From assembly GCA_026874595.1 (NCBI GenBank), contig CM049309.1:25793033-25857032 (forward strand): 64,000 nt of DNA, read 5' to 3'. The position numbers and the translations under genes were made by a program. This stretch comes from Sipunculus nudus. Taxonomy: Eukaryota > Annelida > Sipuncula > Golfingiida > Sipunculidae. Positions within the stretch are counted from its first letter, which is position 1, and each line of letters opens with the position of its first letter. The notes below the pieces were generated by a model, which was not told the origin of the DNA, did no database searches, and saw nothing but the letters and a program-made list of their open reading frames with translations. This document shows, piece by piece, positions 56,591 to 64,000 of the stretch.

Positions 56591-59500
56591 AATACAATTA
56601 AGGATGGAAGGAGAGGACCATCCCATTGGTGTATGAACAATGATCTGCTTAATGACAATACCTATATAAATAATATAAAAGATAAAATAGCTGAATGGAA
56701 GCAGATGATGAATAATGAAACTGCTCAATGTAAATGGGAATACATCAAATTTAAAATAAGAGAATATACTATTATATATGGTAAAAATAAAGCAAAACAG
56801 AACAGAGAATATGGTGATAATCTTGAAAAGAGAGTGGCTCAGTTTGAAAAAATAATTAATTCTACAAGTGACCCCGAAACTTATGAAAAGTACTGCAATC
56901 TGAAACTAAAATTGCAGAAATACTATGATAATATTTCTAAAGGTGTGATTGTTAGATCTAGAGCCCAGTGGCTGGAACACGGTGAAAGAGGAACAAAATA
57001 CTTCTTGAATCTTGAAAAACAAAATGGAAAAAGGTCTGTTATACGAGTACTGTGTAATGATGGACAGGATGTGACTAATCAAACTGATATTATGGAGTGC
57101 CTTAAGAAATTTTTCATATCAAAATATCAAAAGAAAAGTAGCTATCATGAACATGAACTTAAGAGCTATTTTGAGAGCTTACCATTATGTGATAGTAAGT
57201 TAGAGGAGTCAGAAGCAGAATTGTGTGGAAAACCTATAACACTGAATGAGGTTCATGTATGTTTGAAGTCAATGAAAAGTAACAAAACACCTGGAAATGA
57301 TGGACTTACTAAAGAATTTTACTTAGCATTGTTTAGTGATCTTGGAGAATGCCTCATGGACTGTTTGAATGAAAATTATACTTATGGTTCTCTCACAACA
57401 ACACAAAAACAAGCACTTATAAAGTTAATACCAAAGCCTGGAAAAGATTTGAAGTATATCAAATCATGGAGACCTATAAGTTTACTTAATGTTGATGTTA
57501 AAGTTATAAGTAAAATTCTTGTTCATCGTATCAGGAAGCATCTCTCTAAATTGATAAAGCCTGATCAATATGCCTTTATACAGGGAAGATATATCGGGGA
57601 TCCTATTAGAATTATATGGGATGTGCTTCATTATACTGATGTTGAAAATATACCAGGTATAATGTTTGCAGCGGATTTAGAAGCTGCATTTGACAGTTTA
57701 GACCATGACTTTATGTTTGCAGTTTTGAGATATTTTGGATTTGGTGATTCTTTTATAAAATGGGTGTTGATATTGCATAAAAACATTCAAAGCGCTGTTT
57801 TGAATAATGGGTATACAACAGGTTATTTTACGTTAGAAAGGGGAACTCGCCAAGGAGATCCACTTGCAGCGTACTTATTTATCATGGCAATAGAAATATT
57901 AGCAATAAAGGTTAGTTATGATGAAAATATACGTGGAATAGTAATCGGAAATACTGCAGTTAAAATGTGTATGTTTGCTGATGACACTACCATATTTGTT
58001 CAAAACTCAGAATCACTAGGCCAAGCACTCTCTGTCATGCAGACATTTGAATATTATTCTTCATTGAAATTAAATGTAACCAAATCTGAAGCTACTTGTA
58101 TTGGATCTATGAAAAGTAACAGTGTCATCAGTTTATACAATTTGAAGTGGATCGATTTAACAAGGGCAGCCATAAAAATTCTTGGTATATGGTTTTCTTA
58201 TAATAAAGATATTATATTCAAGGAGGAATTCAGAGAGTTGAGAATAATCTGAGAACTACATTAACAATTTGGAAAACCAGGAATCTTACAATTTATGGCA
58301 GGGCAGAAGTTGCCCGTTCACTTGGGCTTTCAAAGGTTTTGCAAACCTTGAAGAGACTTCTATGTGATTTTATTTGGAATGCCAGAAAACCAAAAGTTAA
58401 ATACACCACAATAATCGGAAAATATGAGCAGGGAGGGTTAAATGTGCCAGATCTTGAGAGCAAAATAAGAACCCAGATGATAATGTGGGCCAAGAGATGT
58501 CTTGAGCCACAAGAATCTGTTGTGAAGGAGATGCTTAATTTTAGACTTCGGAGTATTGGAGGTTTAAGATGTATCCGAAGCAACTTTGATATTAATGTGC
58601 TACCAAAAATATTGCCAAAATTTTATGTGAAAATGTTAAAAATCTGGGCTGACTATGTATCCGTGGAACCACAGACAGAAGATGAAATAATCTATCAATA
58701 TGTATGGAATAACAAATATATAAAAGTAAATGGCATGTCATTATATAATAAACGTTTAAAAAACCTGGGAATAAATTATGTGAAAGATTTGTTAAATACA
58801 GATGGATCATAGAAAAGCTGGAGTACTTTTCTACAAAACAATAATAGATGTACATTATTGAGCCATATGTACTGGCTACGATTTAAACAGTCAATTCCAC
58901 AAAGATGGAAAAATAATATATTGAACAAAGAGATAACAAATGAAAATGTGGAAAAATATATAATTGTGTCTGCGAATGGGATTGAAATACTTGATAATAT
59001 GAAGTCGAGGCATGTTTACTCTACCTACATAAGTAATAAATGGAAAGTTCCTACGACGCAGAAGAGCTGGAATGACATGAATGAAAAGAATAATATTGAA
59101 GTTGAATGGGAATATGTGTATAAGGGAATCTATATGGTAACACTAGATACCTATCTGAGGGAATTCCAATACAAAATTCTAAATAAGTACATACCTCTTA
59201 ATGAACAGTTATATAAATGGAAGATAAGTGAAACAGACAAATGTTCATATTGTTTCAATTATCAGGAAAGTATAATTCATTTATTTTTTGAATGTATGGT
59301 GAGAAGGAACTTATATTATAAAATTCAGGCATGGCTACACGGGTATGAATCGGACCTGCCTAATATATCACTTTCTATTGTAATGTATGGTATTTTACCT
59401 GTTAATGAAAATAATATCCTTTTTAATCAAATTTTATTGTTGTACAAATATATACTTTACAAACAAAGAGAGGAGAAGGAATCTTCATTATTTTCAGTCT

Positions 59501-59640
59501 TTAAATCAAAACTGAAGTATACAGAGAGAATTGAAAGATGTATAGCAAGTGGCAGAGAATTACTGAAAAAGCATAATGATAAGTGGAGCAAACTTAGAAG
59601 CTTGTTCGATGATTTAATTGAAGACAATGTGTGTTTGTAA
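56576..59640 (+). pseudogene. LINE ORF2 reverse transcriptase and C-terminal region, broken
   Basis: The first segment (56576-58252) holds WLEHGERGTKYFLNLEKQNG, RPISLLNVDVKVISKIL, DQYAFIQGRYI, AADLEAAFDSLDHDF, the RQGDPLAAYLF strand and the catalytic FADD (MCMFADDTTIF), all in the order of L1/Tx1-type polymerases. A frameshift near 58230 moves the protein to another frame (58339-58812). An in-frame TAG at 58810-58812 then interrupts it before 58858-59640. The last part has the Cys-His motif CSYCFNYQESIIHLFFEC. The FADD box and this C-terminal motif favour the L1/Tx1 group over CR1, Jockey or RTE. Confidence 0.85.
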
Positions 59641-59899
59641 TGTCCTGTGATCAGTCCTGTATCATTGAATTGTGATACTGTATTGTATACATATGTTGAT
59701 GATGTTTGACAAAAAAAAAATCGCCTGTGATGAAACAAAACTGTATTACAATTAAATTTCTGAGGCAAGAAGAAAAAAAAAAAAAAACTTGTAAACTTGA
59801 ACAAAGGCCTCCTTAATTAGAATCAGTTTTAAGCAATGTTTCAGAAGTTGAAACAACAGTTTTGCGAAAGAAGACTATTGCAGCCCTCCAAAACCAATC

Positions 59900-60830
59900 C
59901 CAACCAAGGTAAGCATGAGAGCAATCACTGAATGAAAATCGGGTAATATTTAGGAAAGTTATCACCAGAAACAAAAACCTTACGGTCAGACAGAGGAACA
60001 GACAGTCAAACCCAAATCAATGTCCCCCTTCCAGGAAGTAAAGGACAATAAACTACTACTACTCTGACGATGTATTTAAGTAAACAATGAACAGGATTAA
60101 ATCATTGTGCTTTTTCACATAAGATAATATGTGTAATTTGTGGCCCTGAATTTTAGGAAATACATTTATTTTCATCAGAATATACATAAAGTTACTGAGT
60201 GAATCAGGTATAATGTTTATTTAGTGAAAGTGCTAGGAAACAAGTGAATTCCCTGGTTTTACATATTCACTATAACATATTTATAAAACCTTTTCTTAAT
60301 GTAATGCTGTTATATTATAAAACATAGACCAAAATAATTTTATATATGAACTGAACCTGAATGACACTCTTAGACATTTACGGTAATATACCTTTTTCTT
60401 AAAACACTGACCATACTATTGAATTAAGGTAATATACTTTGAACGTATTGTTCAAATGATTAAAACTATGAAAATAATCACATATCATGATATGAATCAT
60501 GTGATTTGATATATATATATTCATTATATTTTATATATATATATATTATTCAGGGCTGGCCCTGCCTATTCGCCAGTTCGCCAAAGGCTAGCAATGGAGA
60601 GATCTGGCATAGCAAAATCCACTCTGGCTAATTTATTGGTAAGAACCATCTTTCCAATGCCCTTAGGCCTAAAAAAATAAGTTTTTTGGTTTCCGATTAC
60701 AGTTCTTTTAGTACAGGCGTTTTAGAAGACTATTTTAAGATTTGATTTTGCTGCTGTTGCTCAGATAAAATTAATTCACACAAAGGTTTAAAGGAAATAA
60801 TCAAAAATGTATATATATTTAATATATATA

Positions 60831-60878
<48 letters not shown>

Positions 60879-61700
60879 TTTAAGCACTCCTTATAATCCA
60901 AGGAAATCAAAGATTGCATTTAATTTACTGTTTATAAGTACAATTTCTCATTTTTAACTTCACGTGATTCATTAATACAATTGGACAGAATTTATTTGAT
61001 GTATTACATACAAGTTTTCATGCACCTTGAATAATCTCTAACATGATACAGTCTCCTCTAAACCGAATGAATATTTTTATTGTTGAACAATTTAACTTAT
61101 GCATATATAGATGCATGATATGTGTCAAAGGGGTATATTTTCTGTGGTAACTTTTTATGAATCATAAATTCCAACCGTAAAATGGTATACCTTACATTTA
61201 GTTGCTCCTGCATATATGTTTGAGCTTGGCTTGCTCTAACTTGAAACAATAAATATAATTTGTAAACAGAATTATATAAAAGGCCTTGACTAAAGCATGC
61301 TTCTAAAATGTATTTGGGAAGAATAATGGCAAATAATAAAATTACATCCCCCATTAAAATTGCACCCAATGTTTCCTAGATGACATGTATATCACATCTT
61401 TTGGTAAACTGTACATACAATGCGGCATACATTTTAAGATCTTTTAGACGAAATGGTTTATGTTCCTATCAAACAAATTAGTAATATCTAATCGAGAGTT
61501 TTTCAACTTTTCAATGAAACAACAATGGTATGTGTTAGAGACCTCTGTATCTTTCTTTCTCTTTTCTCTTTCTCTCCAAGTCACTTTCTCCTTTGAACTT
61601 TGCCTGTCCATAAATACTCTTTTTCTTCTTCCATTCTTTCTTTTATTCCTTTTCCTTTTTATAATACTATGTCACGTGAGAATCTCATTTGGGAGAACAT
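59900..61700. other. AT-rich intron sequence, no gene recognised
   Basis: Contains TA microsatellites near 60515-60550 and 60825-60874. A short segment near 60550-60620 (CAGGGCTGGCCCTGCCTATT…) may be a worn MITE end but lacks a partner. Open frames at 61097-61369 and 61460-61738 have no motif. Confidence 0.45.
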
Positions 61701-61704
61701 CCGG

Positions 61705-62080
61705 TACATATGTACATGCAGAAAACACATATACCTGACCTTGTGACCCCAAAATAAATCAGGTTTTTCCCCTATTGGCAGGTCAGTTATATGTGCAAGA
61801 TGGAAGGTTTGGATTGAAAAGTTTGGCTTTAAATGCATCCACAATCTTCTAAATATGTGGGTCCTGTGACCTTGACCTTTAACCTCATGACCCAAAAATC
61901 AATATAGTTCTTGCTTTTTGAGGTGGGCCATATATAAGTCAAGTTTGAAATCCATATGTCAATCCAAACTGGAGTTATCATTAGGAAACAAATTTCACAG
62001 ACATACAAAAAGACGAACAGACAGAGGGACAGGGTGATCAATATAGGGCAACCACTTATTTAGTCAGCTGAGCTAAAAAT
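61705..62080 (+). mobile_element. Family A-like element end with two 160-bp units (A8)
   Basis: Two units with GACCTTGTGACCCCAAAATA / GACCTTTAACCTCATGACCC and GGTCAGTTATATGTGCAAG / GGGCCATATATAAGTCAAG lead to TTAGTCAGCTGAGCTAAAAA at about 62060-62080. Only half of the hairpin survives. Confidence 0.5.
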
Positions 62081-62475
62081 TAGAAGAAATGCAGGTGGTG
62101 CCACCAGTTTTCAAGAACTGACAAAACTAGTCATGGTCAATATTCAAGGCAATATTCATGACTATCCATGCATTAATTGTCCAGATATTGGAAGTTTTTT
62201 ATCAAACTTTTAATTATTCTGGGGGGGGGGGGGGTTACTTACACGCCTCATAGCTCAAAGGATATAGGCTGCAGTGACCTAATTTCAGGTTTTCAAAGAG
62301 ATGTTTTATAAACCTCAATGGATGTTCAATAATAAGCATCTAGGGTCAGTGGTTACAATTTGTGCCCTGTTACAAACAGATGGAAATACGGCCAGCCAGC
62401 CGGCTGGACAGAAGACAGACAAAGAGTGATCGCTATAGCACAGATGACTTTCAGTCAGCTGAGCTAATAAACCTT
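62081..62475 (+). mobile_element. Family A element, single core unit (A9)
   Basis: One A-core unit (GGTGGTGCCACCAGTTTTCA … CATAGCTCAAAGGATATAGG … GTCAGTGGTTACAATTTGTG) with a G run at 62221-62234, then the 3' hairpin (AGCACAGATGACTTTCAGTC followed by AGCTGAGCT) near 62440-62467 and AATAAA. Confidence 0.6.
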
Positions 62476-63144
62476 TGTATAAGACAGGGCCCCCTATTGA
62501 CCAAATATGTTTAGGATAAAATTTCTTGCCTTATACACGCACAGATGTGGTATGCTCTTATACATGCACAGATGTGGTATGCTCTTATAAGCAAACTACT
62601 GCATTGCTTTCAAAATGTATTCCATGGCATTTATTTTTTCTGATGTAAGGAAAAAGTAATTTGTATCTTCACTGACTGAATTCCTGTTTATGTTTTGTGT
62701 ACACCTTTGGTGTGATATTAAGAACAATGAGTATGAACTTTCTAAACTGCTGTGTATTTCATCATAATTGACTGGACCAAATTAATGAAAAGATATTCTA
62801 TTTTATGATTTAACAAAGAGTTCAAGGCATTAGTCTTCAGAAAATACAAACAAATAAGAAGGAAAATTAAACGGGCCCACAGACCAAAAGGTCACCATGC
62901 TCCCCGGTGAACTTTAAACCCAAATATAGGCCAATAGTGAGATTTAACAGAATATATTTGTCTTAACTAATTTTGTCCAAACTGTAAGATAACTGTGCAG
63001 GTATATACTTGTAGTAATCACAGTTTCTGCCACATGAGGACTTCTATACCAGTGCAAAAAGCAATTAGTGATCTCTTCCCTTTTTTTTCAATAAAAATCC
63101 AAATCATATCTCCTTTGACATCATAATAAATTCTTAATTCTTAC
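62476..63144. other. Intron sequence, no gene recognised
   Basis: A small duplication (ATACACGCACAGATGTGGTA TGCTCTTA, twice) lies near 62540-62590. GGGCCCACAGACCAAAAGGT near 62874 may be a repeat-element 5' end. Nothing else is supported. Confidence 0.45.
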
Positions 63145-63300
63145 CTGTTTCACTTTGTGGACTCTGTGTAAAAGGTGTGTGCCTTAGTGTGCTAGTAACC
63201 ATGGTACCCCTCTGTCCATCCACGTGGAGCTCAGACAGACGCTGGCCAGCCAACACTTTGTGAATAATGGCAACATGCTGATATTCACCACTGTTAAGTC
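63145..63300 (-). CDS. Laminin-G domain exon, central part of first LamG
   Basis: 156-bp exon with acceptor ACATTGTAG|GACTTAAC and donor GAAACAG|GTAAGA. It contains GEYQHVAIIHKVL and SELHVDGQRGTMV, the 'GxWHxVxixxxxxxxxlxvDG' core of a laminin-G domain. It begins with two bases of a split codon and ends with one. The beginning suits the candidate exon end at 63713. The one-base end does not suit exon 44225-44357 (phase 0). Assignment to the same gene rests on strand, domain order and the missing-piece logic: this exon supplies the middle of a domain whose end is encoded at 44225-44357. Confidence 0.75.
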
Positions 63301-63664
63301 CTACAATGTTAACAAAAGGAGAATCCTGACAAAAATGTTCCTCGGTCAGGATATTTGTAACAGTAAGGAAAGACTTAGATATCTAGAACTATTTCTGCCT
63401 ATTATAATAATAGGAACTGCATATTATCACATTAATGTACATGCTTGAATTATAAATATATTTTACCCTTCAATTATCTCATCAAAAAATATTAAGAAAA
63501 TTCAAGAACTGGTATATTTGAAAGATATATGAATTTTATTCAGATAAGTTACAGCAAGGCAGGATTTTTTAAATTTGTTCTGATAGAAATTAAACTTTCA
63601 TTAAACCACTCTTACTGACCTATTTGGTATCAAATAAATTTTATGATCAATTAACCCATCTTCC
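63301..63664. other. Intron sequence, nothing recognised
   Basis: AT-rich sequence between exon 63145-63300 and the minisatellite. Nothing else is seen. Confidence 0.45.
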
Positions 63665-64000
63665 ATACCTTCTCTGACAGTACTTTCACAATCATAAACC
63701 CTCCCTGCTTACCTTCTTTTGGGACAACAACCTTCTGGACCAGAACTTTTACAATCATTAACCCTCACTGATTACCTTCTTTCTGGGTGACTACCTCCTT
63801 GACCTGTACTTTCACAATCATTAACCTTCCCTGATTACCTTCTTTCTGAATGACAACCTCTTGGACCAGTACTTTCACAATAATTCACCCTCCCTGACAA
63901 CCCTCCTAAACAAGTACTTTCACAATCATTGACCCTCCCTGACAACCTCCTGGACCAGTCCTTTCACAAACATAAACCATCCCTGCTTACTTTCTTTCTG
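63665..64000 (-). repeat. 63-bp minisatellite carrying a splice donor, cut by window end
   Basis: Full 63-bp units at 63711-63773 and 63774-63836, with shorter variants on both sides. The plus-strand unit contains ACCTTCTTTCTGG, GACCAGTACTTTCACAATCA and TTAACCCTCCCTG. On the minus strand several units hold GAAAGAAG|GTAAGC or GAAG|GTAATC, donor-like strings. Two units contain TGA in the frame that would suit the gene, so the array is not one long exon. Confidence 0.85.
63713..63760 (-). CDS. Candidate exon end of the first LamG domain
   Basis: Within the first full unit of the 63-bp array the minus strand reads MIVKVLVQKVVVPKE followed by G|GTAAGC, the best donor of the array. The single overhanging G is completed by GA of exon 63145-63300, giving a strand-turn-strand run that fits the part of LamG just before the 'GxxHxV' core. 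The exon's 5' border is unknown. Because neighbouring units are similar, another copy may be the real exon. Confidence 0.4.

Larger units (their letters stand above)
54418..59787 (+). mobile_element. L1/Tx1-like LINE, near full length, inactive
   Basis: A 5.37-kb non-LTR retrotransposon beginning GGGGAGATGCTTGGTGCACA and ending in a run of about 15 A. It contains a 5' untranslated region (54418-54851), ORF1, ORF2 with endonuclease, reverse transcriptase and a C-terminal Cys-His motif, and a 3' untranslated region (59641-59770). It is inserted in a family B repeat. ORF1 and ORF2 are broken by frameshifts and stops, so the copy cannot move by itself. Confidence 0.88.

Overview
This window looks like intronic DNA of an invertebrate animal, most likely a lophotrochozoan and plausibly a bivalve or other mollusc. 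There is no bacterial-style gene packing. The few coding pieces are short exons with GT-AG borders, separated by kilobases of interspersed repeats. The taxon is inferred from the style of repeats (short-ended elements with tandem cores, pogo, foldback and L1/Tx1-like elements), not from a database match.

Host gene: minus-strand exons run from about 63.7 kb down to 24.28 kb and encode a laminin-G / EGF / laminin-G protein, as in the neurexin/CNTNAP/Crumbs-type or other matrix proteins. Six exons (44225-44357, 42846-42968, 42337-42496, 37767-37843, 26589-26674, 24283-24418) join in one reading frame with matching phases at every junction. Two further pieces (63145-63300 and a candidate at 63713-63760) lie upstream. 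The first and last exons are outside the window or not recognised. Three of its splice junctions are copied into adjacent minisatellites with 44-, 59- and about 63-bp units, so the gene carries tandem decoy acceptors and donors.

Left part (1-24.1 kb): stacked non-autonomous elements. I name the families locally A (5' palindrome TGACCCATGGGTCA, 3' hairpin AGCTCAG..CTGAGCT), B (5' AAGGCCTACAGGCCTT, 3' CACAGGTTCGCTAAAA), D (3' hairpin GTATCC..GGGTAC) and F. They nest in each other: D inside A inside B at 13.65-21.28 kb. A 2.39-kb pogo/Tigger-like DNA transposon with perfect terminal inverted repeats and TA target duplication sits at 10874-13262. A 12-bp palindrome, GGTGGCGCCACC, recurs through several otherwise different families.

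Middle (24.1-45 kb): five exons of the host gene with their minisatellites, a decayed Ty3/Gypsy-like gag-protease remnant (about 27.2-33.0 kb, minus strand) split by a 4.35-kb foldback element and a 360-bp hAT-like MITE, and an array of about 27 copies of a 55-bp unit (34.4-35.9 kb).

Right part (45-64 kb): a family C element with about ten 180-bp units, further A/B/D nests (here B inside A), a 27-bp perfect hairpin, and a nearly full-length but broken L1/Tx1-like LINE (54418-59787) inserted in a B copy. Exon 63145-63300 and the donor-bearing minisatellite close the window.
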